64,000 bases of DNA from Erwinia sp039023475 (GTDB lineage: Bacteria; Pseudomonadota; Gammaproteobacteria; Enterobacterales; Enterobacteriaceae): positions 186,001 through 250,000 of the forward strand of contig NZ_JBCHVB010000001.1 in the NCBI RefSeq assembly GCF_039023475.1, in the 5' to 3' direction. The notes under the pieces were generated by a model. The model worked only from the letters and a program-made list of their open reading frames with translations. It ran no database searches and was not told where the DNA came from. How positions within the stretch are numbered: the first letter of the stretch is position 1; every line of letters starts with the position of its first letter. The position numbers and the translations under genes are program-made. Shown here piece after piece: positions 44,200-53,124 of the stretch.

Positions 44200-44832
44200 A
44201 TGAAACTGAAAGCTTTGGGCGTTGCCGCCTTAACCCTGATGCCGCTGATGGCCTCTGCCCATCAGGCAGGGGATTTTTTTATGCGCGCAGGTACAGCCAC
44301 GGTACGCCCGACCGGCGGATCGGATAACGTACTGGGGCTGGGGGAGTTTGATGTCAGTAATAATACCCAGTTGGGCCTCACGTTCACCTATATGGCAACC
44401 GATAATATCGGTATTGAGCTGCTGGGCGCGACGCCGTTCCGGCATAAGGTTGGGCTAAAATCCACCGGTAACCTGGCGACCGTTCACCAGCTGCCGCCAA
44501 CGCTGATGGCGCAGTGGTATTTTATGGATAACAGCAGCAAGTGGCAGCCCTATGCGGGCGTCGGCGTCAATTATACCTGGTTCTATGATTCTGATTTCAA
44601 TCAGACCGGACGTGACGCCGGCCTCACTAATCTGAAGGTTAAAAACTCTTGGGGCGTGGCGGGGCAGGTTGGCCTGGACTACCAGCTAACGCCCGACTGG
44701 CTGCTGAACGCCTCGGTCTGGTATATGAATATTGATACTAAAGTCAGCTTTGATGCCGGTGCATCACATCAGAGTATTGATACCAATATTAACCCTTTTG
44801 TTTTCTTCTTCGGCGCGGGCTACCGCTTCTGA
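44200..44832 (+). CDS. ompW: Outer membrane porin OmpW
   Basis: A 210-residue eight-stranded beta-barrel (E. coli 212 aa). Signal peptide ends LMASA-H (residue 20/21). Family blocks AGDFFMRAGTATVRPT, LPPTLMAQWYF and VWYMNIDT, and the C-terminal GAGYRF ends in Phe for BAM recognition. It forms a narrow hydrophobic channel and is oxygen-regulated. Start is ATG 44200 after AAGGAG, not the overlapping GTG at 44197. Confidence 0.96.
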   Translation: MKLKALGVAALTLMPLMASAHQAGDFFMRAGTATVRPTGGSDNVLGLGEFDVSNNTQLGLTFTYMATDNIGIELLGATPFRHKVGLKSTGNLATVHQLPPTLMAQWYFMDNSSKWQPYAGVGVNYTWFYDSDFNQTGRDAGLTNLKVKNSWGVAGQVGLDYQLTPDWLLNASVWYMNIDTKVSFDAGASHQSIDTNINPFVFFFGAGYRF

Positions 44833-44846
44833 CCCGATGCAGGCAC

Positions 44847-44874
44847 AAAAAAAGGCGCATCAATGCGCCTTTTT
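44847..44874. terminator. Bidirectional terminator between ompW and the BON lipoprotein gene
   Basis: GGCGCAT-ca-ATGCGCC is flanked by A7 on the left and T5 on the right between convergent genes. Confidence 0.8.
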
Positions 44875-44890
44875 ACGTTCAGAGTCAGAA

Positions 44891-45205
44891 CTATTTGATC
44901 TGCATTTTATTCGACACCGCCGTCACGCCTTTCACGCTACGGGTGAGCTGAACGGCGCGGTTAGCCATCTGTGGTGAAGTGACAAAACCACTGAGCTGAA
45001 CGTGCCCTTTAAAGGTTTCCACGTTGATTTCGGTGGATTTCAGCGACTCATCCTTCAGCAGCTCCGTTTTCACTTTTGTGGTAATTACCGTATCGTCAAT
45101 ATATCCGCCGGTTCCTTCCTTGGTTGGGGTAGGCGCACAGGCACTCAGCGTAATTGCTACTACTACGGCGGTAACCATACCTGTCAGGACTTTAAATAAC
45201 TTCAT
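44891..45205 (-). CDS. BON-domain outer membrane lipoprotein
   Basis: A 104-residue protein. Signal peptide with lipobox LSAC (acylated Cys23), followed by a short linker and one BON domain (about 36-104): DDTVITTKVKTELL, INVETFKGHVQLSGFV and AVQLTRSVKGVTAVSNKM. The BON fold binds phospholipid membranes, as in OsmY and DolP. The residue after Cys is Ala, so outer membrane sorting is expected. GGGAG precedes the ATG. It occupies the place of yciEFG between ompW and trpA in E. coli. Likely an envelope-stress lipoprotein, but no specific role can be given. Confidence 0.85.
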   Translation of the reverse strand: MKLFKVLTGMVTAVVVAITLSACAPTPTKEGTGGYIDDTVITTKVKTELLKDESLKSTEINVETFKGHVQLSGFVTSPQMANRAVQLTRSVKGVTAVSNKMQIK

Positions 45206-45372
45206 GGTTCATCTCCCTGTTATCTTCACTATTATTTTCAGTAAGCGACAGCTGCGTTACAGAATCTGTTCTGCAGAATGAATTGTTAGCCATAAAAGCA
45301 GATTTATCAACGTAGCTGAAGAAAAAGAGCGTAAAAATAGTGCCTTACCAGTGAGGCAAGGCACGGTAAGGC

Positions 45373-46179
45373 TCAGCGCGTGGCCGCCTTCAGCGAGCTG
45401 ACAAAGGCAGTAAGTTCAGCCAGCATAACCGGCGGATTGGCGTGATGGCGTTCAATGATCTTGACGATAGCCGACCCTGAAATGGCGCCTGCCGCCCCGG
45501 CTGAGAGCGCTTCTTTTACCTGACCAGGTTCGGAAATACCAAAGCCCTGTAAAGGTGGTGCGGCGTGATATTCGCGCAGTTTGGTGACCAGATGTTCCAG
45601 AGACTGGCTGGCACCACGCGACTCGGTCCCGGTGACGCCAGCCCGCGAAAGCAGGTAAGTGTAGCCGCGGCCATGAGAGGCAATTTCGCGCAGCAGATCG
45701 TCACTGGCATTCGGCGGGCAGATAAAAATTGGCGCCACGTTATGACGCAGCGCTGCCTGACGGAAAGGCGCTGATTCTTCAACCGGCACGTCTGCTACCA
45801 GCACCGAGTCCACCCCGGCTTCCTGACAGCGGGCGTAAAAATTGTCGATGCCGTTGGAAAATACCAGGTTAGCGTACATCAGCAGGCCAACCGGCACCGT
45901 GGGATGTTTTTGCCGGATGGCGGCCAGCATTTCAAAACAGTGCGACGGCGTTACGCCTGCCGCAAAGGCCCGCAGGGTGGCGTTCTGGATGGTAGGGCCA
46001 TCCGCCAGCGGATCGGAAAAGGGGATTCCCAGCTCCAGCGCGTCCGCGCCGCCCTCAATCAGCGCATCGACAATTTGCAGGGAAAGCTCGGGAGAGGGGT
46101 CGCCAAGGGTCACGAACGGCACAAAAGCGCCTTCTTTTCGTTCTGCAAGACGACGAAACAGCTGATCGTAGCGCTCCAT
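45373..46179 (-). CDS. trpA: Tryptophan synthase alpha chain
   Basis: A 268-residue TIM barrel, the same length as E. coli TrpA, releasing indole from indole-3-glycerol phosphate. Catalytic Glu49 (ALELGIPFSDP) and Asp60 are present; the phosphate-binding GFGISEP and GAAGAISGSAIV are intact. The ATG overlaps the last base of the trpB stop, so translation is coupled. Last gene of the trp operon. Confidence 0.97.
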   Translation of the reverse strand: MERYDQLFRRLAERKEGAFVPFVTLGDPSPELSLQIVDALIEGGADALELGIPFSDPLADGPTIQNATLRAFAAGVTPSHCFEMLAAIRQKHPTVPVGLLMYANLVFSNGIDNFYARCQEAGVDSVLVADVPVEESAPFRQAALRHNVAPIFICPPNASDDLLREIASHGRGYTYLLSRAGVTGTESRGASQSLEHLVTKLREYHAAPPLQGFGISEPGQVKEALSAGAAGAISGSAIVKIIERHHANPPVMLAELTAFVSSLKAATR

Positions 46180-47369
46180 TAAATTTCTCCCTTAGCGGTC
46201 AGAATATCGTGAACGGTGAAAATATCTTTATCGCCCCGCCCCGAAAGGTTAACAACCAGCAGCTGCTCTTTATCCGGCGCTTCCCGCATCATCTTGAGCG
46301 CGTGCGCCAGAGCATGAGAGGACTCCAGTGCCGGGATAATACCTTCGCTCCGGCAAAGGATTTTAAACGCCTCCATCGCTTCATCGTCGGTAATGGAGAC
46401 ATAGTCCGCCCGTCCGGTGCTGTTAAGGTGTGCGTGCTGGGGTCCGACGGAAGGAAAGTCCAGCCCGGCAGAAATGGAGTAAGACTCCTCAATCTGGCCG
46501 TCTGCCGTCTGCATCATCGGCGCCTTCATTCCGAAATAGATGCCGACGCGGCCGTGCTTCAGCGGGGCGCCGTGCTCGCCGGACTCAATCCCGTGACCGG
46601 CAGGCTCCACGCCGATCAGGCCGACAGAGGCCTCATCAATAAAGTCGGCGAACATGCCGATAGCGTTAGAGCCGCCGCCCACGCAGGCGATAACGGCATC
46701 AGGCAGGCGGCCCTCTTTTTCGAGGATCTGCGCTTTAGTCTCTTCGCCTATCATTCGCTGAAATTCACGCACGATGGTCGGGAAAGGGTGCGGACCGGCA
46801 GCCGTACCCAGCATATAGTGTGCGGTCTCGTAGCTTCCTGACCAGTCACGCAGCGCCTCGTTACAGGCATCTTTCAGGGTGGCGGAACCGCTGTGTACAG
46901 GGATCACCTCTGCGCCCATCAGGCGCATCCGGAATACGTTAGGGGACTGACGCTCAATGTCTTTCGCGCCCATATAAATGCGGCACTTCAGGCCCAGCAG
47001 CGCGCTGGCCAGGGCGGAGGCGACGCCATGCTGTCCGGCGCCGGTCTCGGCAATAATTTCGTTTTTACCCATACGCTTCGCCAGCAGCGCCTGGCCCAGT
47101 ACCTGGTTGGTCTTATGCGCACCGCCATGCAGCAGATCTTCCCGCTTCAGGTAGAGGCGTGTACGGGTGCCTGCGGTAAGGTTTTTGCACAGGGTCAGCG
47201 CGGTAGGGCGGCCCGCATAGTTCTTCAGCAGGTCGGTGAATTCGGCCTGAAATTCGGGATCGCGCTGAGCGCTGACGAAAGCTTCTTCGAGCTGATTCAG
47301 CGCCGGCATCAGGATTTGCGGCACGTACATGCCGCCAAATTCACCAAAATAGGGGTTTAATAAAGTCAT
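46179..47369 (-). CDS. trpB: Tryptophan synthase beta chain
   Basis: A 396-residue PLP enzyme (E. coli 397 aa) joining indole and serine into tryptophan. The PLP lysine is in REDLLHGGAHKTNQVLGQAL and the phosphate-binding loop is CVGGGSNAIG. The indole channel partner trpA follows directly. Confidence 0.98.
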   Translation of the reverse strand: MTLLNPYFGEFGGMYVPQILMPALNQLEEAFVSAQRDPEFQAEFTDLLKNYAGRPTALTLCKNLTAGTRTRLYLKREDLLHGGAHKTNQVLGQALLAKRMGKNEIIAETGAGQHGVASALASALLGLKCRIYMGAKDIERQSPNVFRMRLMGAEVIPVHSGSATLKDACNEALRDWSGSYETAHYMLGTAAGPHPFPTIVREFQRMIGEETKAQILEKEGRLPDAVIACVGGGSNAIGMFADFIDEASVGLIGVEPAGHGIESGEHGAPLKHGRVGIYFGMKAPMMQTADGQIEESYSISAGLDFPSVGPQHAHLNSTGRADYVSITDDEAMEAFKILCRSEGIIPALESSHALAHALKMMREAPDKEQLLVVNLSGRGDKDIFTVHDILTAKGEI

Positions 47370-47413
47370 ATCGCTTCTCTTCCTTAATGGACAGGCAGCG
47401 CCTGCCCTTATGG

Positions 47414-48775
47414 TCAGTAGGCCTTCAGGGTCTGAAACACCGAGGCAATTTTTGACGCATCTTTGATACCAGGCTTGCTTTCCACGCCTGAATTGAAGTC
47501 CAGTCCGGCGCAGCCCATTTGAGCTGCGCTCACACAGTTATCCGGGCCCAGTCCGCCAGCCAGCAGAACGTTATCCAGCGTCCGATCGCGCAGCAGTGAC
47601 CAGTCGAAGCTGGCACCCGTACCTCCCGCGCCGTTATCAAAGACGTAGCGATCGATATGGGGCCAGTCGCGCACGGGCAGCGCGTCAACAATACTGAACG
47701 CCTTCCAGATTTGTGTGTTTTGCGGAAGCTGCTCACGAAGCGCGGCGACGAAAGCCTTATCTTCTTTTCCGTGCAGCTGGACGGCAGAGAGGGCGAGCGT
47801 GCGGGCAGTGGTGACAATGTCACTTATTGCCGCATCGCGGAACACGCCGACGTACTTAAGGCTGGCGCCGTTCATAACCTCCTGCGCTGTTTCCAGGGTG
47901 AGCTGGCGCGGCGATCCTTCAGCGAAAATCAGGCCGCCATAAATAGCTCCCGCTTCCAGCGCACTGCGGGCATCTTCAGCGTGGGTCAGACCACAGACTT
48001 TGTTCTCACCCAGCATCACGCGGCGTATCGCGGCCGCCAGGTCATCCTCTGACATCAGCGCAGAGCCGATTAAAAATCCGTTAGCGAAGTGGCTGAGTTC
48101 GCGCACCTGCGCATAGCTGTTGATGCCGGACTCGCTGATCACCGTCACGCCATGCGCCACTTTTGGCGCCAGACGGCGGGTTCGGTCGAGATCGATCGAC
48201 AGATCGCGCAGATCGCGATTATTAATGCCGATGACTTTTGCGCCAAGCGCCGTTGCCCGCTCAAGCTCCTCATCGCTAATCACTTCGGTCAGCACGCCCA
48301 TATTCAGACTGTGCGCGACGGCGGCGAGCTGACGATACTGTTCGTCGTTCAGGACGGAGAGCATCAGCAGTATGGCGTCTGCCTGGTAAAAACGCGCCAG
48401 ATAGACCTGATAAGGGTCAATCATAAAATCTTTGCACAGCACCGGCTGGGTAATGGTGGCGCTGACGATGGGCAGGAAGTCAAAGCTGCCCTGAAAATAT
48501 TTTTCGTCGGTCAGCACGGAGACCGCGGAAGCGTAGTGCTTATAAATGCCCGCGATGGTCGCCGGATTGAAATCCTCACGGATCAGCCCTTTTGAGGGAG
48601 AGGCTTTCTTACACTCCAGGATAAAGGCGGTTCTGGCCCCCTGCAGGGCATGGTAAAAGTTGCGGGTGGCGGGCTTAATCTCGTTCTGAAACGAGGCCAG
48701 CGGCTGCTGCTGCTGGCGGGCCGCCAGCCACACCGCTTTATCCTGGACGATTTTAGCGAGTACGGTTTCCTGCAT
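47414..48775 (-). CDS. trpCF: Fused indole-3-glycerol phosphate synthase / PRA isomerase
   Basis: A 453-residue bifunctional protein, the same length as in E. coli. The N-terminal domain (1-255) is IGPS with ECKKASPSKGLI and LCKDFMIDPYQ; the C-terminal domain (256-453) is TrpF with NKVCGLTHAEDA, where the catalytic Cys lies, and LAGGLGPDN. It catalyses steps three and four of the branch. Stop is 44 bases before trpB. Confidence 0.97.
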   Translation of the reverse strand: MQETVLAKIVQDKAVWLAARQQQQPLASFQNEIKPATRNFYHALQGARTAFILECKKASPSKGLIREDFNPATIAGIYKHYASAVSVLTDEKYFQGSFDFLPIVSATITQPVLCKDFMIDPYQVYLARFYQADAILLMLSVLNDEQYRQLAAVAHSLNMGVLTEVISDEELERATALGAKVIGINNRDLRDLSIDLDRTRRLAPKVAHGVTVISESGINSYAQVRELSHFANGFLIGSALMSEDDLAAAIRRVMLGENKVCGLTHAEDARSALEAGAIYGGLIFAEGSPRQLTLETAQEVMNGASLKYVGVFRDAAISDIVTTARTLALSAVQLHGKEDKAFVAALREQLPQNTQIWKAFSIVDALPVRDWPHIDRYVFDNGAGGTGASFDWSLLRDRTLDNVLLAGGLGPDNCVSAAQMGCAGLDFNSGVESKPGIKDASKIASVFQTLKAY

Positions 48776-48777
48776 GA

Positions 48778-49776
48778 TTATCCTCTTGCTGCCAGTGCGA
48801 TAACGCGTTCGTAAGGCTGTCCACTCTGGATGACGCTGAGCGCCCGCTGCGCATTCTCACGCAGATCTTCGTGTCCAAATATTTTCAGCAGTAGGGCAAC
48901 GTTCGCCGCAACGGCCTCTTCGTGCGCGCGCTCGCCTTTACCCTGGAGTAAACGCGTCAGAATGTCACGGTTTTCTTCCGGCGTGCCGCCCGCCAGCGCT
49001 TCCTGAGGATGGAAGCTCAGCCCGAAATCTTCCGGCGTCAGCTGATAGCTGGTGATTTCGCCTTCGCGCAGTTCGGCAACGTGCGTTGCGCTGTGCAGGG
49101 CAACCTCATCCATGCCGCCGCCGTGGACAACCGCCGCACGCTGATAGCCCAGCATCTTCAGCGTATGGGCGATGGGCAATACCAGCTCGGGACTGTAGAC
49201 GCCAATTACCGCCAGCGGCGGGCGCGCCGGATTAATCAAAGGCCCCAGCACGTTAAACAGCGTACGGGTTTTTAACTGCTGGCGAACCGGCATCGCATGG
49301 CGAAAGCCCGTGTGATACTGCGGCGCAAACAGGAAACAGACGTTCAGCTCGTCCAGCGCCTGACGGGCCTGTTCGGCGGGCAGGTCAAGACTGATACCGA
49401 AAGCGGCCAGCAGATCGGAAGAGCCCGACTTGCTGGAGACGCTGCGATTGCCATGCTTGGCGACCTTCAGCCCACAGGCGGCGGCAACGAAGGCGCTGGC
49501 GGTTGAGATGTTAATGCTGTTGCTGCCGTCGCCGCCGGTGCCGACAATATCGGCAAAAGCGTAGTCCGGGCGCGGAAAGGGCTTAGCATCTTCAAGCAGC
49601 GCAGTTGCCGCACCGGCGATCTCTTCCGGGCGTTCGCCCCGGACCTTCATGGCGACCAGCGCAGCGGCAAGCTGGGTCGGTTCCAGTTGTCCGGTAATAA
49701 TGGCTGAAAAAAGCTGATGGCTCTCTGCCTGCGTCAGGGTGTTCGCCTGGTAAAGTTTTTCCAGAATCGCGTTCAT
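48778..49776 (-). CDS. trpD: Anthranilate phosphoribosyltransferase (free-standing TrpD)
   Basis: A 332-residue enzyme attaching phosphoribosyl to anthranilate. The PRPP-binding loop is IVGTGGDGSNSINIST and the anthranilate site includes KHGNRSVSSKSGSSD and NVLGPLINPARP. In E. coli this domain is fused to the TrpG amidotransferase; here it is a separate gene with its own AAGGAG ribosome site and ATG at 49776, 16 bases after the trpG stop. Ends two bases before trpCF. Confidence 0.97.
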   Translation of the reverse strand: MNAILEKLYQANTLTQAESHQLFSAIITGQLEPTQLAAALVAMKVRGERPEEIAGAATALLEDAKPFPRPDYAFADIVGTGGDGSNSINISTASAFVAAACGLKVAKHGNRSVSSKSGSSDLLAAFGISLDLPAEQARQALDELNVCFLFAPQYHTGFRHAMPVRQQLKTRTLFNVLGPLINPARPPLAVIGVYSPELVLPIAHTLKMLGYQRAAVVHGGGMDEVALHSATHVAELREGEITSYQLTPEDFGLSFHPQEALAGGTPEENRDILTRLLQGKGERAHEEAVAANVALLLKIFGHEDLRENAQRALSVIQSGQPYERVIALAARG

Positions 49777-49792
49777 GGTTCTCTCCTTTTTA

Positions 49793-50371
49793 TTATGCCA
49801 GCGCCCAGGCGAGCGTTTGCTCAAGCAGGCGGGCTCCCTGCGTGGTCAGAATGGATTCGGGATGAAACTGAAAGCCGCAGACCCGATCTTTGTCGTGGCG
49901 AACGGCCATCACCATGCCGTTGAAGGTGGCATTGACCGTCAGTTCGTCAGGAACGTTGCTGCCTACCAGCGAGTGATAGCGCGCCACCGGTAAAGGGCTA
50001 CTCAGCCCGGCAAACATGCCTTCACCATCATGTGCAATCGCGGAAGCCTTGCCGTGCAGGATTTCCCCCGCCTGGCCGACGTAACCGCCATAGGCTTCGA
50101 CAATAGCCTGATGGCCCAGACAGATCCCTATAATCGGCAACCGTCCACGCATACGCGCCAGCAGCGCTGGCATACAGCCAGCTTCAGACGGTGAGCCGGG
50201 TCCTGGCGAAAGCATCAGCACCGGGTTTTCCATGCTTTGCAACCGCGCTATCAGCGTTTCCGCCGGCACATTGTTGCGATAGATCACCACCTCATGTCCT
50301 GAAGCGCGCAGCTGGTCAACGAGGTTGTAGGTAAAAGAGTCGAAGTTATCGAGCAGCAGAATGTCGGCCAT
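49793..50371 (-). CDS. trpG: Anthranilate synthase glutamine amidotransferase TrpG
   Basis: A 192-residue class I glutamine amidotransferase, with Cys84 in IGICLGHQA and the His-Glu pair in FQFHPESIL. It passes ammonia to TrpE. Complete as a stand-alone protein, ending WALA with a normal stop. The ATG overlaps the trpE stop by one base, ensuring equal expression of the two subunits. Confidence 0.97.
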   Translation of the reverse strand: MADILLLDNFDSFTYNLVDQLRASGHEVVIYRNNVPAETLIARLQSMENPVLMLSPGPGSPSEAGCMPALLARMRGRLPIIGICLGHQAIVEAYGGYVGQAGEILHGKASAIAHDGEGMFAGLSSPLPVARYHSLVGSNVPDELTVNATFNGMVMAVRHDKDRVCGFQFHPESILTTQGARLLEQTLAWALA

Positions 50372-51933
50372 CAGAAAATCTCCTTGCAGTGATGCGCGGT
50401 GGCAATCGCGCGCAGAACGGCGCGGGCTTTATTCCGGCTTTCATCCGCTTCAGCCTGGGGAATGGAATCCAGCACCACGCCGGCGCCGGCCTGAACGGTA
50501 GCAATACCGTCCTCAACATAGGCGGAGCGGATGACGATACAGGTATCGAGATCGCCGCTGGCGGTAAAGTAACCGACCGCGCCGCCGTAGCTGCCCCGGC
50601 GGGTACCTTCCGCCGCCGCGATAAGCTGCATCGCCCTGACTTTTGGCGCACCGCTGAGGGTGCCCATATTCATACAGGCGCTGTAGGCGTGGAGGACATC
50701 CAGATCCTTGCGCAGCGTGCCGACCACGCGGGAGACCAGGTGCATCACAAATGAATAGCGGTCAACCTTGGTCAAATCGGCAACGTAACGGCTTCCCGGC
50801 TCGCAGATGCGGGCCAGATCGTTGCGGGCCAGATCGACCAGCATCAGATGCTCGGCGAGTTCTTTATGATCGGTACGCATTTCCAGCTCAATACGACTGT
50901 CAAGATCGCGGTCCAGCGAACCATCAGCGTGGCGGCCACGAGGACGTGTACCGGCGATGGGATAAATTTCAATCTGGCGATTACCGGCATCGTATTTGAG
51001 CGAGCTTTCCGGTGAGGCGCCAAACAGGCTAAAGTCCCGGTCCTGCATAAAGAACATATAAGGACTTGGATTACTCTTTTTCAGCGTGTCATAAGCCGCC
51101 AGCGGAGAAGGGCAAGGCAGCGAAAAACGCCGTGAAGGCACAACCTGGAAAATTTCGCCGACGCGGATCGCTTCCTGCATCTGACGGACAACGTCGCAGT
51201 ACTCTTCATCGCTCTGGTTGCAGCTTAACGTCATCGATTCTGGCGTCCGCACCGGCAGCGCGGGTGCGGGTTGTAACATCTGGCTGTGCAGCTGTTCGAT
51301 GCGGCTTTGCAGGCGCAAAAACTCCGTCGGCGCTGGCGTAAACAGGCTGGCCTGAAGCCGCGCCGTCTGGCGCTGGTGGTCAATCACCAGCAGCGTTTCC
51401 GCCAGATAAAAACAGTAGTCAGGGCAGCGCTGATCGTTCTTCAGCGCAGGCAGGTCTTCGAAACCGGCAACGAGATCGTAGGCAAAGAGGCCACCAAGCA
51501 GCACCGCTTCCCGCTCTTCCTCCGGGCTGTTCACCAGCTGTGGGATCAGGCGCAGCGCATCGAAAACCGAAACGGCCTTCAGCCGTGAATCTTCATCCTG
51601 AACGGTCGCGTCATGCGGGAAGGTCAGCTCGCGACCATCGGGACGGACCACGTTTACCACGCTGGCCGGCAGCGCCGCATCCAGCAGGGAGAGAATGGCC
51701 CGGCCGTTTTCGGAAAGCGCCTGCACGCTGACGCCGTTGCCAAAGGCTTTAATGCATAAGGCGCTGTCGACAATCAGCAGGCTTTTCAGGTTACGTTTAC
51801 TGTCGATATCGGCAGATTCAAGCAGCAGCGTGGCAGGACGGGCCCCACATAATTGATGAAATACGGAGGCCGGATCCTCGCGGTAGGGCGCGCTGCCGGT
51901 AATCAACTTCACTGTAGGTTTGGCATTTGGCAT
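50371..51933 (-). CDS. trpE: Anthranilate synthase component I TrpE
   Basis: A 520-residue chorismate-using enzyme (E. coli 520 aa) and the feedback-regulated entry to tryptophan synthesis. The tryptophan-sensing LLES motif is at residues 37-40. The catalytic part shows YPIAGTRPRGR, ELAEHLMLVDLARNDL and SGAPKVRAMQLIA. First structural gene after the attenuator. Confidence 0.98.
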   Translation of the reverse strand: MPNAKPTVKLITGSAPYREDPASVFHQLCGARPATLLLESADIDSKRNLKSLLIVDSALCIKAFGNGVSVQALSENGRAILSLLDAALPASVVNVVRPDGRELTFPHDATVQDEDSRLKAVSVFDALRLIPQLVNSPEEEREAVLLGGLFAYDLVAGFEDLPALKNDQRCPDYCFYLAETLLVIDHQRQTARLQASLFTPAPTEFLRLQSRIEQLHSQMLQPAPALPVRTPESMTLSCNQSDEEYCDVVRQMQEAIRVGEIFQVVPSRRFSLPCPSPLAAYDTLKKSNPSPYMFFMQDRDFSLFGASPESSLKYDAGNRQIEIYPIAGTRPRGRHADGSLDRDLDSRIELEMRTDHKELAEHLMLVDLARNDLARICEPGSRYVADLTKVDRYSFVMHLVSRVVGTLRKDLDVLHAYSACMNMGTLSGAPKVRAMQLIAAAEGTRRGSYGGAVGYFTASGDLDTCIVIRSAYVEDGIATVQAGAGVVLDSIPQAEADESRNKARAVLRAIATAHHCKEIF

Positions 51934-51957
51934 GAGGTCAGTTCTCTGAATTTAGCG

Positions 51958-51984
51958 AAAAAAAAAGCCCGCATCAGGCGGGCT
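51958..51984 (-). terminator. trp attenuator (regions 3:4)
   Basis: On the minus strand AGCCCGC-loop-GCGGGCT followed by eight or nine T, 25 bases before trpE. The preceding CAGATACC and the stem match the E. coli trp attenuator closely. Upstream, GCGCACTTCTCCCT can pair with AGGGTGAAG...TGCGC as a pause hairpin (regions 1:2) that covers the end of the leader ORF. I could not place the antiterminator 2:3 pairing with confidence. Confidence 0.88.
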
Positions 51985-52033
51985 CAGGTATCTGCTCTGT
52001 GTCGCGAACGACGCGCAGGACTCCTTCACCCTT

Positions 52034-52084
52034 TCAGGGAGAAGTGCGCCAGCTGCCGGTGAGGACCATCGTAATCAGCGTCAT
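52034..52084 (-). CDS. trpL: trp operon leader peptide TrpL with a single Trp codon
   Basis: A 16-residue leader, MTLITMVLTGSWRTSP, then TGA. AAAGG lies nine bases before the ATG. The position, the GxWRTS ending and the downstream attenuator identify it as TrpL. E. coli has two adjacent Trp codons (GWWRTS); here the first is replaced by AGC (Ser), leaving one TGG. This should weaken tryptophan sensing by ribosome stalling, unless the single codon is enough. Confidence 0.85.
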   Translation of the reverse strand: MTLITMVLTGSWRTSP

Positions 52085-52111
52085 GAGAGAGACCTTTTAA
52101 AGTGAACTTGC

Positions 52112-52145
52112 GTACTAGTTAACTGGTTCGGGCGGCAAAAGTCAA
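52112..52145 (-). promoter_or_regulatory. trp promoter and TrpR operator
   Basis: TTGACT (-35, 52140-52145) and TTAACT (-10, 52117-52122) are 17 bases apart. The -10 is embedded in the operator GAACCAGTTAACTAGTAC, a near-perfect TrpR palindrome (consensus GTACTAGTTAACTAGTAC), so repressor and polymerase compete as in E. coli. Confidence 0.92.
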
Positions 52146-52215
52146 TACTCTTTTTCCCTGCTGCGGAAATTCTGGTTATCATGCTGCGACATTTTTCCGC
52201 GCTCACGGAGCCGTT

Positions 52216-53091
52216 TTGACTGAACCTAGCCCCCATAACGCCTGGCCGATATACGATCTTCACAGCCATACGCAAGCCTCCGATGGATTACTGACGCCTG
52301 AGGCGCTGGTGCTGCGCGCGGTGGAGCAGCGTGTCGGGGTCCTGGCCATTACCGACCATGATACGACGGCTGGCGTAAAGCCCGCTCAGGCAGCCATTGA
52401 GCAATTTCAGTTGCCGCTGCGATTAATTGCCGGGGTTGAGATTTCGACGCTCTGGGAAAATCATGAAATTCATATCGTTGGCCTTGGTGTGGACTGCGAC
52501 CATCCAACGCTGACGGCCTTTTTGCAGGAGCAGAATGAACGGCGGATGGAGCGTGCCAGACTGATTGCGGAACGGCTGGAGAAAGCGAATATTCCCGATG
52601 CGTTAAGCGGCGCGCTGGCGCTGGCCGGAGAAGGGGCTATCACCCGGGGTCACTTCGCCCGCTTTCTTATCAGTCAGGGTAAAGCCGACACAATGGCACA
52701 GGTCTTTAAAAAATATCTGGCCCGGGGGAAAACCGGTTACGTCCCGCCACAGTGGTGTACAATTAAACAAGCTATTGATGCCATTCATCATTCTGGCGGT
52801 CGCAGCGTGCTGGCCCATCCGGGACGCTATGGACTCTCGGCAAAATGGCTGAAGCGCCTGATTGCGCACTTCAGTGAAGTGGGAGGCGATGCGATGGAAG
52901 TCGCGCAGTGTCAGCAGGCGCCCAATGAGCGTACTCAGCTTGCCCGCTACGCTCAGGATTACCAGCTGGCCGCCTCGCAGGGCTCCGATTTCCATCAGCC
53001 CTGTCCGTGGATCGAACTGGGCAAAAAATTATGGCTTCCGGGGGGCGTCGAAGCCGTCTGGCAACGTTTCCCGGAAATCGCACGGGATTGA
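52216..53091 (+). CDS. rnm: RNase AM (PHP-domain 5'-3' exoribonuclease)
   Basis: A 291-residue PHP-family phosphoesterase, orthologous to E. coli YciV/Rnm, which trims 5' ends of rRNAs and degrades short oligonucleotides. Metal-binding motifs DLHSHTQASDG, ITDHDTT, GVEIST, VLAHPGRY and SQGSDFHQP are intact. The start is TTG at 52216 with GGAG six bases upstream; E. coli also uses TTG. Divergent from the trp operon, followed by yciO. Confidence 0.93.
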   Translation: MTEPSPHNAWPIYDLHSHTQASDGLLTPEALVLRAVEQRVGVLAITDHDTTAGVKPAQAAIEQFQLPLRLIAGVEISTLWENHEIHIVGLGVDCDHPTLTAFLQEQNERRMERARLIAERLEKANIPDALSGALALAGEGAITRGHFARFLISQGKADTMAQVFKKYLARGKTGYVPPQWCTIKQAIDAIHHSGGRSVLAHPGRYGLSAKWLKRLIAHFSEVGGDAMEVAQCQQAPNERTQLARYAQDYQLAASQGSDFHQPCPWIELGKKLWLPGGVEAVWQRFPEIARD

Positions 53092-53124
53092 ATGGCCGTC
53101 GTAACGGCAACCAGGAGATTTGTA

